64,000 bases of DNA from Calothrix sp. NIES-2098 (GCA_002368175.1 AP018172.1:7815001-7879000), one strand, 5' to 3'. Numbered from the stretch's first letter, positions 34,480 through 44,003 are shown. The notes: generated from the sequence alone by a model not told the origin. Numbers and translations: made by a program.

Positions 34480-36297
34480 CTGATAACCTGCCGCTTGTAA
34501 CAAGAACAACTTGGCATATTGTCCACCAGCGGCTAACAATTCTTCGTGAGTTCCCTGTTCCACAACCTGTCCTGCTTCAATCACCATGATTTTATCGGCC
34601 ATGCGTACTGTCGAGAAACGGTGGGAAATCAAGAATACCATTTGATTTTGGGTAACGCTGCGAAAATGATTGAAAATATCAAACTCAGCTTGGGCATCCA
34701 TTGCTGATGTTGGTTCGTCTAATACTAAAATATCTGCCCTAGTTCGCATAAAAGCACGGGAAAGGGCGATTTTTTGCCACTGTCCCCCAGAAAGTTCCTG
34801 TCCTCCCTTGAACCAACGACCAAGTTGCGTCCTAAAGCTGTCAGGTAACTGGTGAATAAATGGTTCCGCCATGCCTTTTTGGGCAGCATTTTGCCAGCGA
34901 TTTGTATCTTCCAAATACTCCACATCACCAACGCCAATATTTTCCCCGACCGTGAATTGATAACGGACAAAGTTCTGAAAAATCACACCAATGCGCTGCC
35001 TTAATGCTTCGATCTCCCATTCTTGCAAATCCACACCGTCAAGGAAAATCCTTCCGGAGTCGGGAGTGTAAAGTCGGGTGAGTAATTTAATGAGAGTTGT
35101 TTTACCAGAACCGTTTTCACCGACAATTGCCAGTTTTTCTCCCGGTTTTAAATGTAGAGAAATATTCTTCAATGCAGGCTTTGAGCTTCCTGGATAAGTA
35201 AACGAGACATTCTCAAACCGAATCCCATCTTGGGGATTGATACCTCTGGTAACTGTACCCCAAGGCTGAGGCGCTTCCTCTTCAAGAAAGTCGTAAAGAT
35301 TAGAAAGATAGAGGTTATCTTCGTACATCCCCCCAATAGAAGTCAGCGCACCCGAAAAAGTAGACTGACCTTGGCGGAAGACGGTGAGATACATCGTCAT
35401 ATCTCCCAAAGAAATCCTACCCAAAACAGTTTCGACAACAATCCAAGCGTAGGCTATGTAAAATGCTGTGGTACTTACCAAACTCAGAAGATATCCCCAC
35501 AGCCCGCGCCGCAAAGTTAAGTCCCGATCTTCGCCATAAAGTTGGTCAAAAATATTGCGATAACGTCCCAGCAGCATTTCTCCTAGTTGATAGAGTTTGA
35601 CTTCTGTCACAAAGTCTTCTCTCGCCAAGAGATTTTCTAGGTAATGCTGTTGGCGAGTTTCAGGCGCGCGCCAACTAAATAGACGAAAGGCTTGCCCAGC
35701 AAATTTGGTTTCCGCAATAAATGCGGGCATTGCTGCTAAAATCAGCACAATCAACGCCCACACAGAAAACTTCACCAACAAAATACCGTAAGTCACCAAT
35801 GACAGGGCACTTTGCACTAAACCAAATGTGCGAGTTACCAAAGAAAGCGGACGTACTGAAGCTTCTCGCCGCGCATTCAAGAGTTTGTCATAAAATTCTG
35901 AGTCTTCAAAATGGGTGAGATCCAGTGTCAGCGCTTTTTCTAAGATGAGTACATTCACGCGCTGACCTAGTAGCACCCGTAACAGCGATTGACAGACGGT
36001 GAGACCTCGCTGACTTCCCGCCAATAACATGACTGCGATCGCTTCTAAGGCTACATACAATAAAGGGCTAGTAATGTTACGATCTGCACCAGCTTGAGAT
36101 GCCAACACTACAGCATCCACAATCAACTTTCCGATGTAGGCGATCGCTGCTGGTAACAGACCAGCCACTAAAGTTAAAGTAGCAAGGATAATAGTTAAAC
36201 TGCGGCTGGTAGTCCACACCAAGCTAATAGCGCGTCCGCTGTAACGGAAAACGGCCAGTGATTGTCGCAGAGCGTTTCGTTTCTTTTTAGTCTTCAT
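34477..36297 (-). CDS. ABC exporter, fused permease and ATPase
   Basis: This half-transporter of about 606 residues exports an unknown substrate. The membrane part has about six helices (SLTIILATLTLVAGLLPAAI at its start). The ATPase has Walker A GENGSGKTT, Q-loop GVIFQNF, signature ELSGGQWQKIALSRAF, Walker B ADILVLDEPTS and the switch His in LISHRFSTV. The open frame reaches 36465, but those extra 56 residues overlap a dispersed palindrome and lack homology, so the Met at 36297 is chosen. No partner is adjacent; it may work as a homodimer. Confidence 0.9.
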   Translation of the reverse strand: MKTKKKRNALRQSLAVFRYSGRAISLVWTTSRSLTIILATLTLVAGLLPAAIAYIGKLIVDAVVLASQAGADRNITSPLLYVALEAIAVMLLAGSQRGLTVCQSLLRVLLGQRVNVLILEKALTLDLTHFEDSEFYDKLLNARREASVRPLSLVTRTFGLVQSALSLVTYGILLVKFSVWALIVLILAAMPAFIAETKFAGQAFRLFSWRAPETRQQHYLENLLAREDFVTEVKLYQLGEMLLGRYRNIFDQLYGEDRDLTLRRGLWGYLLSLVSTTAFYIAYAWIVVETVLGRISLGDMTMYLTVFRQGQSTFSGALTSIGGMYEDNLYLSNLYDFLEEEAPQPWGTVTRGINPQDGIRFENVSFTYPGSSKPALKNISLHLKPGEKLAIVGENGSGKTTLIKLLTRLYTPDSGRIFLDGVDLQEWEIEALRQRIGVIFQNFVRYQFTVGENIGVGDVEYLEDTNRWQNAAQKGMAEPFIHQLPDSFRTQLGRWFKGGQELSGGQWQKIALSRAFMRTRADILVLDEPTSAMDAQAEFDIFNHFRSVTQNQMVFLISHRFSTVRMADKIMVIEAGQVVEQGTHEELLAAGGQYAKLFLLQAAGYQ

Positions 36298-36614
36298 TAT
36301 TCTTTTTATAGCGTGGAAACACCTGCGATCGCTTGGCAATATCGACACGATGCGACCCGATACCCTAGAGGATACAAATAGTTCTCTCGCATAACCGACA
36401 TACCGCCCACAGGCTAGAAGCCTGGGGCTATACATACAAAGCCCACCTGCGTGGGCTTTGTACAATTAGCAGCACCATTCTATGGTGTGACGGCGGGCTT
36501 GGGATAAGCGGGGTCATACCTGTAATTCACTAGCAGTATCCTCCTACTGTGCAGGCATTTTTCTTTTCGCGATAACATAATAAGCGCAAAGGTCTATCTC
36601 TGGGTGGATATGCA
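36298..36614. other. 317-bp spacer with palindromic element
   Basis: Apart from the palindromes at 36405-36462, the gap contains the start regions of two divergently transcribed genes. No RNA or protein gene is seen. Confidence 0.45.
36405..36462. repeat. Double palindrome, IS200/IS605-end-like
   Basis: AGGCT-aga-AGCCT (36411-36423) is followed by a perfect 12-bp stem, TACAAAGCCCAC (36435-36446) with GTGGGCTTTGTA (36451-36462) and loop CTGC. Such cccacaggctagaagcctgg and tacaaagcccac strings recur near IS200/IS605 ends in cyanobacteria. No transposase is here, so this may be a remnant or a small non-autonomous element. Confidence 0.6.
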
Positions 36615-37454
36615 ATGATGCCTATACGTCAAACCTTATCTAAATCTGACATTCAACTATCTTACTTAGAGTGGCACCAAGGTGAAGAACCCTTATTGTT
36701 TTTACACGGACTAGCCGACAATGCCTTAGTCTGGTCTAGTTTAGGAGATTATCTAGCAGCAGATTATCACATAGTTGCCCCAGATATGCGCGGTCATGGC
36801 GAAAGCAGCAAGCCAGAAGATGATTATAGTTTTGAGAGTGCGATCGCGGATTTAGAAGCTCTCATGGATCGTTTAGGATGGTCTAGTGCCCATGTTGTCA
36901 GTCATTCGTGGACGGGTAAACTAGCTGCCATTTGGGCAAAACAAAATCCAGAACGTTTGCGGAGTATGATTCTGGTCGATCCCATCTTTATCTGGAAAAT
37001 GCCCAGCGTCTTCAAGCTGACATTTCCTCTGTTATACCGCGTCTTACCTTTCCTTAAAAGCATGGGGCCTTTTGCTAGTTACGAGTCAGCCAAACAACAA
37101 GCGCAACAGTTAAGCCAATATCAAGGATGGACTGACTTACACCAAAAAGTCTTTGAAGCTGGAATTGAACAAAAACCCGATGGTAGTTGGGGTAGTAAAT
37201 TTACGATAGCTGCCCGCGATCGCATTTTTGAAGATGTCATGCGAGTACCTGGGTTGACACAGCCAATTTACCTACCTACTCTGTTCGTACAACCCCAAAA
37301 AGGTGTAAACCGTCAAGAATGGCAACTTAAACCCTACAAAACTCATCTGAAAAACTTAAGCATCTGCCAAGTTCCCGGAAATCATTGGCCTTTCTTGACA
37401 CAACCGGACGCCTTTAACCAGACTGTGGAAGCTTTTTTAAAACAGCACAAATAA
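36615..37454 (+). CDS. Alpha/beta hydrolase
   Basis: This 279-residue protein has an alpha/beta hydrolase fold: LLFLHGLADNALVW (oxyanion segment), HIVAPDMRGHGESSKP, and a C-terminal VPGNHWPF with the catalytic His. The nucleophile elbow reads SHSWTG (Ser96-Gly101) instead of the usual Gly-x-Ser-x-Gly; Ser98 is the likely nucleophile. Substrate is unknown. A Ser/Thr kinase gene follows 78 bp downstream on the same strand. Confidence 0.9.
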   Translation: MMPIRQTLSKSDIQLSYLEWHQGEEPLLFLHGLADNALVWSSLGDYLAADYHIVAPDMRGHGESSKPEDDYSFESAIADLEALMDRLGWSSAHVVSHSWTGKLAAIWAKQNPERLRSMILVDPIFIWKMPSVFKLTFPLLYRVLPFLKSMGPFASYESAKQQAQQLSQYQGWTDLHQKVFEAGIEQKPDGSWGSKFTIAARDRIFEDVMRVPGLTQPIYLPTLFVQPQKGVNRQEWQLKPYKTHLKNLSICQVPGNHWPFLTQPDAFNQTVEAFLKQHK

Positions 37455-37532
37455 GAGAAATCTCCTTATCATTGACGGGAACGCTAGAAATCAGATGAGG
37501 ATTGCTTTCCTTATATCACCGATTGGTCAGTC

Positions 37533-39224
37533 ATGAGCCTTTGTATTAATCCCGTTTGTCCTCAACCAAATCAATCAGACCAGGAGGAACAACGCTTTTG
37601 TCAAAATTGTGGTTCCCAGTTGGAATTGTTGGGACGCTACCGAGTGATGGGCCTGTTAAGTGACAAAACTGGCTTTACTAAAGTCTATGAAGCATACGAA
37701 CAAGACACAGCCAAAATTCTCAAGGTGCTTCAAGAAAATCTGTCTGGGGACGCCAAAGTAGTTGAACTATTCCAGCAAGAGGTAGCTGTACTGCAACAGT
37801 TAAATTATCCTGGTATACCAAAAATAGATGGTTACTTTCAGTATCAAACCAGAAATGGCTTGGCGTTGCACTGCTTGGCAATGGAGAAAATTGACGGACT
37901 CAACTTAGACCAATGGTTAAAGCAGCAAAATAATCTCCCCATTTCTCAAGCACAAGCTATAGCCTGGTTGAAACAGTTAACAGAGATTTTAGTTGTATTA
38001 CATGGCAAACAATATCTGCATCGAGATATTAAGCCCTCTAATATTATGCTGCGCACTTCTGCAAATACTTTGGAGAAGGAAGATTGGGGAAATTTAGTCT
38101 TAATTGATTTTGGCACAGCTAAAGAATTAGCTAAAACTTTAACCAGGATGAATGCAATGATGTCCTCTGGTTATAGTGCCCCAGAACAAATGCACGGTCA
38201 AGCTGTACCGCAATCAGATTTCTTTGCTTTGGGACGTACCTTTGTATTTTTGCTGACGGGATATCATCCTGTTGATATGCACGATCTTCAACACAATGTT
38301 TTGCACTGGCGAAATCGTGCGACTCATGTCTCAACTTTGCTATTAAATCTCATTGATTGGTTAATGGCACCAGACATCAAAAACCGTCCTGCTAATGCTC
38401 AAGAAATTCTACAGCGTTTAGCAGAAATTGAACAACAACTAACTGTACAGGGAAATCAACAAACACAACAGTTAGCTTCGCCAGCTAGCAAAACTGTTTC
38501 ATCGTCAGAAAAGCGTCCAGAAAAAATGCCATTGTTGGCATTAATAGCAGCATTACTCACCTCATTAGGATTACTTGGTGTTATAGCTTTATTTTTTAGC
38601 ACACTAAAATTTCCTGCCGTTCCTAATTATGCACAATTACCAGAACGAAAAGGTAAGGTAGATTACTTTAGCTATGCTGAAGGTAAAGACAGCGAAGGTA
38701 GAACCGCAGAATTTAATATAGCTGTTTTATCAATTGAATATAAATGGCTGTTAGGTAGTAATTTCCAAATAAAACATAACAATACAATTATCAGTATAGA
38801 AGCTTTAAAATTAAACTTAGAACAAGAAGGTATACAGAATATAATGGAAAATCCTAACGAGATTATTTCTGTAGGTACAGCTTCTTGTGAAGGCAATGTA
38901 GCAGTCGAACAACGCCGCGCGCTAGAACGTTCTCAACAAATACAACTTTTAACCAAAAAATTATTTAGCAATATACCCAGCGTTAAAGGTTATCGCTTAT
39001 TAAACCTCGGACAATTTCAACGCGATGATTGTCAGCCTAATCAAGATTTAACTGCATATCAAAGAAGCATTATTATTATTGGCGTTAAGAAAAAATCAAA
39101 GGGTGTAATTTTAGATGAAGCTTTAAGAAATAGGTTAGATAAGAAACCTTTTGCTGATTTTAAATTAGAAGATTATTCCTTGGGTTCTGCGGAGAAATTT
39201 AAGACAATCCCAAGTAATTTATAG
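37533..39224 (+). CDS. Ser/Thr protein kinase with zinc-ribbon start and extracytoplasmic tail
   Basis: This 563-residue protein begins with a short zinc ribbon (Cys4-x4-Cys9 and Cys23-x2-Cys26). The kinase domain (about 35-305) has YLHRDIKPSN and LIDFGTAKEL, but the glycine loop (GLLSDKTGFTKVY) is degenerate. The lysine in ILKVLQ is kept. A membrane helix at about 334-357 leads to a C-terminal domain of about 200 residues (SVGTASCEGNVAVEQRRA, then LNLGQFQRDDCQ) of unknown function outside the cytoplasm. It may be a membrane receptor kinase; targets are unknown. Confidence 0.9.
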   Translation: MSLCINPVCPQPNQSDQEEQRFCQNCGSQLELLGRYRVMGLLSDKTGFTKVYEAYEQDTAKILKVLQENLSGDAKVVELFQQEVAVLQQLNYPGIPKIDGYFQYQTRNGLALHCLAMEKIDGLNLDQWLKQQNNLPISQAQAIAWLKQLTEILVVLHGKQYLHRDIKPSNIMLRTSANTLEKEDWGNLVLIDFGTAKELAKTLTRMNAMMSSGYSAPEQMHGQAVPQSDFFALGRTFVFLLTGYHPVDMHDLQHNVLHWRNRATHVSTLLLNLIDWLMAPDIKNRPANAQEILQRLAEIEQQLTVQGNQQTQQLASPASKTVSSSEKRPEKMPLLALIAALLTSLGLLGVIALFFSTLKFPAVPNYAQLPERKGKVDYFSYAEGKDSEGRTAEFNIAVLSIEYKWLLGSNFQIKHNNTIISIEALKLNLEQEGIQNIMENPNEIISVGTASCEGNVAVEQRRALERSQQIQLLTKKLFSNIPSVKGYRLLNLGQFQRDDCQPNQDLTAYQRSIIIIGVKKKSKGVILDEALRNRLDKKPFADFKLEDYSLGSAEKFKTIPSNL

Positions 39225-39249
39225 AAAATATGTGAGTGTTATTCTATTA

Positions 39250-40023
39250 TTAAAACTTCTTTTCTAGCAAAACTCTGCCATCATTGGCTACTACCACATA
39301 ACGATACTGACGCGGTGCAATCTGCCAGAAACGTTGCAAACGGCTTTGTTGATACCCAACAGGAATGTTAATTTCAAAGTATCCGTTTTCTGGCACCCAA
39401 GCAATCCACCAAACTTCACCAGTTTTCCAGCCGATAACATTCCAAAATTGCAGACGAGTTTTCTTTTCTTCTGCTGCGGAAATCGGAAATCTTACTTCTC
39501 GCCACGACGGACGCCCAGAATTACGCAATTGCTCTAAAATCGAGTTACCGCGATTAAAGCCGTAGACGGTGTTGTAATAATAACCATATCTTGCCCTTTC
39601 AGTCAGTAGAGTAAAGCGAGTACAACCATCGTAGGGCATAGAGACAGCGCGACCATCGTTAGCATAAACTTTAAAGGGTGGTGCGCCAATATAATCACCC
39701 GATGAGTCTTGTTGCTCTTGTGGTGTCAAAGTATAAGAAAGTAATGTGTTTAATACTTGCTCCTTTTGGGGAGTGGTCAAACGATCGAATGCTGAAGTGA
39801 GAGTGATGCGATCGCCATTTAGTTTACCGTAAGGACGCGCTTCACCCCAAGGATAAGTTTTCTGCTGTTGCAATTGCTGCCAATGACGTTCCATTGCAGG
39901 TTGAACTTTTTGTAAATTCGCAATTTGATCGGCGCAATTGGCTTGAGATGGCGCGTTCGCTATTAGCAGATTGAATAATATAGCATTAGGAACCAAGCAA
40001 AATAAGCTTTTAAATTTGAGCAT
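39250..40023 (-). CDS. Exported protein of unknown function
   Basis: This 257-residue protein has a signal peptide (SLFCLVPNAILFNLLIANA, then PSQA). Aromatic-rich stretches such as YGYYYNTVYGFNRG, WNVIGWKTGEVWWIAWVPE and FWQIAPRQYRYVVV are seen, and two Cys residues could pair. No family or catalytic motif is recognised. It is convergent with the kinase gene, stops 25 bp apart. Confidence 0.6.
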   Translation of the reverse strand: MLKFKSLFCLVPNAILFNLLIANAPSQANCADQIANLQKVQPAMERHWQQLQQQKTYPWGEARPYGKLNGDRITLTSAFDRLTTPQKEQVLNTLLSYTLTPQEQQDSSGDYIGAPPFKVYANDGRAVSMPYDGCTRFTLLTERARYGYYYNTVYGFNRGNSILEQLRNSGRPSWREVRFPISAAEEKKTRLQFWNVIGWKTGEVWWIAWVPENGYFEINIPVGYQQSRLQRFWQIAPRQYRYVVVANDGRVLLEKKF

Positions 40024-40169
40024 AGTGCTTCTGTCATTTCTTTACTTCCAAAATCATGCCTGAAAAGCTGTCTCAGAATCTAAAAATCACTAGAATGCTT
40101 AAGTATCTAAACTTGATTAAACTTAGTTAACTAAAGCCTTAAATTTCTTAACTCTTAATTTTAAATTAT

Positions 40170-40958
40170 TTACGCTCCCATTCCAGAATATTGCTTCAAA
40201 CCCATACGCCATAGCCAGCGATTAATCACGAAAAATATTAATGCCCAACCTACCAAGGATAAAAATCCTCGTCCTAAATCCACAGGTAAACCAACCAAAA
40301 TACTCGCAGGAAAATCAACTAAATAAGGAAAAGGTGTCCACATGAGTATCATTCGCACGCCTTCAGGAAATACTTCTAACGGTGCAATCAAACCAGATAA
40401 AAATAAATAAAATAATAACCAAATATTTTCTAAAGCAGTTGCTCTTTCTGTCCAAAAAGCTAACATCGCGAAAGTATATTGAATAATAAATCTTAAAGTA
40501 AAAGCTAACGCTACTGATAACAGAAACAATAACAAATTACTCAAGCTAGGCAGCCAAAATGCTTGAGGATAAAGGATAAAAAATAATAGTATTAATATAA
40601 ATGTAAATTGCAGCCGAGCAACTCTATCAGCAACATGAGTTGCAACATGATGCCAAACAGGATCGATAGGTTGTAGGAGTTTGGGAGAAAGTTTGCCTTC
40701 CACTACCTCTTTTTGAAAATCCCAAATTACCCACACAGCAGTAAATTGCCTAATAATAAAAACTGCTAAAAAGTAACGAGCAAAATCTACAGGTGTTAAA
40801 TTTAATTTGCTATTTTGCGCCGCCTGTATCCAAATACCCATAAAGATAATAGGTAAAGAACCAGACAAAACCCAAAAAATCATTTCTGCCCGATACTCAA
40901 GTATATAGGCGTAGTAAACTGACAGCAAAGTTAGGGCTTTTCTAATAATTCGCTTCAT
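40170..40958 (-). CDS. ABC-2 type transporter permease (DUF990-like)
   Basis: This 262-residue membrane protein resembles the permease at 23166-23948 in length and topology. WVIWDFQKEVVEGKLSPKLLQPI carries the conserved Gly-x-Leu-x-Lys-x-Leu-x-x-Pro element. Six hydrophobic segments are seen. It is separated by about 130 bp of palindromic spacer from the ABC ATPase gene upstream and is probably its permease. Substrate is unknown. Confidence 0.9.
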   Translation of the reverse strand: MKRIIRKALTLLSVYYAYILEYRAEMIFWVLSGSLPIIFMGIWIQAAQNSKLNLTPVDFARYFLAVFIIRQFTAVWVIWDFQKEVVEGKLSPKLLQPIDPVWHHVATHVADRVARLQFTFILILLFFILYPQAFWLPSLSNLLLFLLSVALAFTLRFIIQYTFAMLAFWTERATALENIWLLFYLFLSGLIAPLEVFPEGVRMILMWTPFPYLVDFPASILVGLPVDLGRGFLSLVGWALIFFVINRWLWRMGLKQYSGMGA

Positions 40959-41011
40959 TTATTGATTGCAATTTTATAGCTAATTTAAAAGAATTAGAAT
41001 AGAAATTGTAG

Positions 41012-41080
41012 GGTGGGCATCGCCCACCAATAGCTTATCTAATTAACATTTAAATAAAAGGTGGACAGTGTCCACTCTAC
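41012..41080. repeat. Two small palindromes inside the ABC operon
   Basis: GGTGGGC-atc-GCCCACC (41012-41028) and a near-palindrome GTGGACAGTGTCCAC (41061-41075) lie between the permease and ATPase genes. They resemble dispersed repeats and may affect transcript stability. Confidence 0.55.
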
Positions 41081-41090
41081 TCAAAATTTA

Positions 41091-42080
41091 CTACACAACT
41101 CCTGCTTGAAATACTTTACCAATAACTTCTTCTACAGGCGGTTCAGTTACTTTTAAATCGACTACCTCTAAGTCAGCCAAAATCTGAGATACAGTTTGAG
41201 TTAACGTTTCTTGGGGTACTAAAAAACGCACAGTTCGTCCTTCTAAAAGTTGCACCTCACCATAAGTTGCAAGTTTTTCTTGGGGCAAACATTGAGCTAA
41301 CTCAACGTGAATTTCTCGGTAAGGTGCGAAGCGTTCTAAGAGTTCATCCAAGCTGCCATCATACATCAGTTTTCCATGATGAATTAACAACACTCGTTGA
41401 CATAAAGCTGTAATATCAGCCATATAATGGCTAGTCAATAATACAGTTGCTTGGTAACGCTGATTGTACTCGCGTAAAAAATCTCTCACTCCTGCTTGAG
41501 CATTCACGTCTAAACCTAAGGTAGGTTCATCTAAAAACAATACCTGCGGACGATGCAATAGTGCGGCTAAAAGTTCCGCCTTCATGCGTTCGCCCAAAGA
41601 TAGCTTCCTGACTGGTTGGGTAAGCTTAGTTTCTAGGGAAAGCATCTCCGCTAATTCACCTACCCGTCGCTGGAACTCGCGATCGGGGATGTTGTAGACA
41701 GCAGCGTTAATTTTTAACGAATCGAGGGCTGGTAAATCCCAAATTAACTGTTGCTTTTGCCCCATTACCAAAGTAATCTTCTGCAAAAATGCTTCTTGGC
41801 GCGCAAAGGGAACCTGTCCTGCGACTCTAACGCGACCGCTAGAAGGATGAATCAGTCCCGTCAGCATTTTCAGGGTAGTAGTTTTACCTGCACCATTTGG
41901 CCCTAAAAAACCTACTACTTCCCCAGTAGCGATTTCAAAGGAAACATCTTGAACTGCTTTAATTTGGCGGTAAGTGCGGCGGAAAAAGTGAGCGATCGTC
42001 CCTTTAATACCAGGCTCTTTCACCGCCACCGGATAAAATTTGCTGAGGTTTTCAGCCACGATTATCGGCATAAGCCTCAT
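41091..42080 (-). CDS. ABC transporter ATPase
   Basis: This ATPase of about 329 residues drives the neighbouring ABC-2 permease(s). Walker A is GFLGPNGAGKTTTLKML, the signature is KLSLGERMKAELLAAL, Walker B is VLFLDEPTLGLD, and the switch His is in LLTSHYMADI. A C-terminal extension after residue ~240 is typical of this subfamily. The frame reaches 42119, but the ATG at 42080 overlaps the aarF stop by ATGA, which suggests coupled translation and decides the start. Confidence 0.93.
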   Translation of the reverse strand: MRLMPIIVAENLSKFYPVAVKEPGIKGTIAHFFRRTYRQIKAVQDVSFEIATGEVVGFLGPNGAGKTTTLKMLTGLIHPSSGRVRVAGQVPFARQEAFLQKITLVMGQKQQLIWDLPALDSLKINAAVYNIPDREFQRRVGELAEMLSLETKLTQPVRKLSLGERMKAELLAALLHRPQVLFLDEPTLGLDVNAQAGVRDFLREYNQRYQATVLLTSHYMADITALCQRVLLIHHGKLMYDGSLDELLERFAPYREIHVELAQCLPQEKLATYGEVQLLEGRTVRFLVPQETLTQTVSQILADLEVVDLKVTEPPVEEVIGKVFQAGVV

Positions 42081-43720
42081 TTTAAACGACCTGAGCGCAA
42101 AATACTCAGAATTAGCCACAGTCCCAACAGACTAGCAGCTGCAAACAGGACGCTGCTCAAAAAAGATAGTTGAGTTGTCTGTGCATGGTTGGAAATAATT
42201 GCTGCGCCCATAATCAGCGAACCTACCAAAATGCTAAAAGAAAGGCGGTTGGCTGCATCATCCATAGTTCGGCGTACACCATCTAAACCCCGCAGCGATA
42301 AATTCCACTGCAATGTTTCCGAAGTTACTCGATCTAATAACAGTTCAATCTGGCGGGGAGATTGTAACGAGAGACTTTTAAGATCCAATGCCGTTCTTAA
42401 GAGCGATCGCAAAGGATTGGCTCCTACTAACTGGCGGCGAAATAAGTCTGTGAGTAATGGCTGAATTTCATCGATGAAGTTGAGTTCGGGATTAAACCCC
42501 CGTGCCAACCCTTCTAAGTTAGCCAGAGTTTTGGCATACAAACCCATGTTACTGGGCAAGCGAATTTTATTATTCCGGGCGACTTGCAGAATTTCGTAAA
42601 TGACATGACTGAAATTAATTTGCGATAAATTGACGTTGAGATACTTGCGCAGCATCCGGTCATAATCATTTTCTAAGCGCGCTAAAATTACAGGCTGGCT
42701 AGAATCTGCTAACTGTAAAGTTAACTGCGCGCATCGTTGAGCATCCAAATCCACGATCGCTAACAGCATTTCTGTTAATATCTGCTGGGTGCGGGGATCG
42801 AGTCTGCCAACCATACCACAATCTAACAAAGCAACCCGGCCATCTTGGAGATAAAATAAATTCCCCGGATGGGGATCGGCATGAAAAAATCCATCTATAT
42901 ATAGTTGTTGAAAAAAAGCTCGAAATAGCAAAGACGTGATCGCTTTGCGTTCTGTAACGGGATCTTTACCATTATTATTACTAAAATTGGCTGTCAGGAT
43001 CGGTACACCCTCCAGCCACTCCATCACCATTAATTTTTCTGTAGTTAATTCCCAATAAATTTGGGCAACTACTATTTGCTGGGGATCGAACCAGCGGCTA
43101 TGAGATAAATTCTGTCGCAGTTGGTCGGTATATCCTGCTTCCCTGGTGAAATCTAATTCTGCTTCTAAGGCTTTAGTAAATTCTTCGGCAATAGATTTAA
43201 TTTCATAGGTTTTGCCAAAATCAGTTCGAGCTACTAAATCAGCAATTCCTTGAATTAAAGCAATATCTTGAGCAACTGTAATATCGATCCCCGGACGTTG
43301 CACCTTTAAAGCTACTTCTCTACCATCCGTTAATGTAGCGCGATGGGTTTGGGCAATCGATCCCGCCGCTACTGGTACGGGATTAATTGTCCTGAAAGTT
43401 TGCTCTAGGGGGCTTTTTAGTTGTTGGCGCAAAAGTATTTCTATTTCTGTCCAGGGAACTGGTGGAACTTCATCTTGCAGTGTCGATAGTTCTTCAATGT
43501 AGCTAGCACTAAGTAAGTCTGGACGAGTAGAAAGTAGCTGACCTAGTTTTACATAAACTGGCCCCAAATCCACCAGGATATTTTTTAGTACCGCAGGTGT
43601 AGGTAACTGTGGTTCATCAGCTTTACCACCAGTAAGTAGCCTGCGCATATAGTCCCAGCCATTACGTAGGACTACTTCGATAATTTCTCTTTGACGAGGA
43701 ACTGTTTGAGTGAGGAACAT
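42077..43720 (-). CDS. AarF/ABC1/UbiB-family atypical kinase
   Basis: This protein of about 547 residues belongs to the ABC1K/UbiB family, atypical kinases needed for quinone or lipid metabolism in cyanobacteria and plastids. KLGQLLSTRPDLL, the Ala-rich VAAGSIAQTHRATL loop in place of a Gly loop, VALKVQRPG, GFFHADPHPGNLF and LLDCGMVGRL are hallmarks. Two C-terminal membrane helices are predicted. The Met at 43720 is chosen because the extra N-terminal residues at 43753 come from a repeat. It precedes the ABC ATPase with overlap. Confidence 0.93.
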   Translation of the reverse strand: MFLTQTVPRQREIIEVVLRNGWDYMRRLLTGGKADEPQLPTPAVLKNILVDLGPVYVKLGQLLSTRPDLLSASYIEELSTLQDEVPPVPWTEIEILLRQQLKSPLEQTFRTINPVPVAAGSIAQTHRATLTDGREVALKVQRPGIDITVAQDIALIQGIADLVARTDFGKTYEIKSIAEEFTKALEAELDFTREAGYTDQLRQNLSHSRWFDPQQIVVAQIYWELTTEKLMVMEWLEGVPILTANFSNNNGKDPVTERKAITSLLFRAFFQQLYIDGFFHADPHPGNLFYLQDGRVALLDCGMVGRLDPRTQQILTEMLLAIVDLDAQRCAQLTLQLADSSQPVILARLENDYDRMLRKYLNVNLSQINFSHVIYEILQVARNNKIRLPSNMGLYAKTLANLEGLARGFNPELNFIDEIQPLLTDLFRRQLVGANPLRSLLRTALDLKSLSLQSPRQIELLLDRVTSETLQWNLSLRGLDGVRRTMDDAANRLSFSILVGSLIMGAAIISNHAQTTQLSFLSSVLFAAASLLGLWLILSILRSGRLK

Positions 43721-43726
43721 TTTTTT

Positions 43727-43787
43727 GGGGATGGGGCATTGGGAATTGGGCATTGGGCATGGGGCATGGGGTATTAGGGATTGGGAA
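43727..43787. repeat. Heptamer repeat (ggggcat/gggcatt type)
   Basis: Six or more degenerate units such as ggggcattgggaattgggca lie upstream of aarF and enter its longest open frame, which argues against the start at 43753. Confidence 0.8.
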
Positions 43788-43815
43788 GAAGGTCATGGTC
43801 AGTTTGTTAAGAGGA

Positions 43816-43856
43816 GCCAGTCACGTGCGGAGGTTCCCTCCGTTGAGTGAACTGGC
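43816..43856. repeat. 41-bp interrupted palindrome
   Basis: GCCAGTCAC (43816-43824) pairs with GTGAACTGGC (43847-43856) with one bulge; an inner CGGAGG-ttc-CCTCCG hairpin (43828-43842) sits inside. It looks like a dispersed Nostocales palindrome and is flanked by heptamer repeats at 43787 and 43857. Confidence 0.65.
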
Positions 43857-43935
43857 GATCAAGAATCAAGAGTCAAGCATTTCTTCTCCCCCTGCTCCCT
43901 GCTCCCCTGCCTCTTTACCCCCTGCCTCTAGTCAC
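43857..43935. repeat. Heptamer and C-rich repeats
   Basis: gatcaagaatcaagagtcaa is followed by units such as ccccctgctccctgctcccc and accccctgcctctag. No coding function is supported. Confidence 0.7.
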
Positions 43936-44003
43936 TCGCCTATATCAAGTTATAATGAAACAAGCAGAATTTTAGCCTCTGCCAAGGGTTTTAAATTTTA
44001 CAG

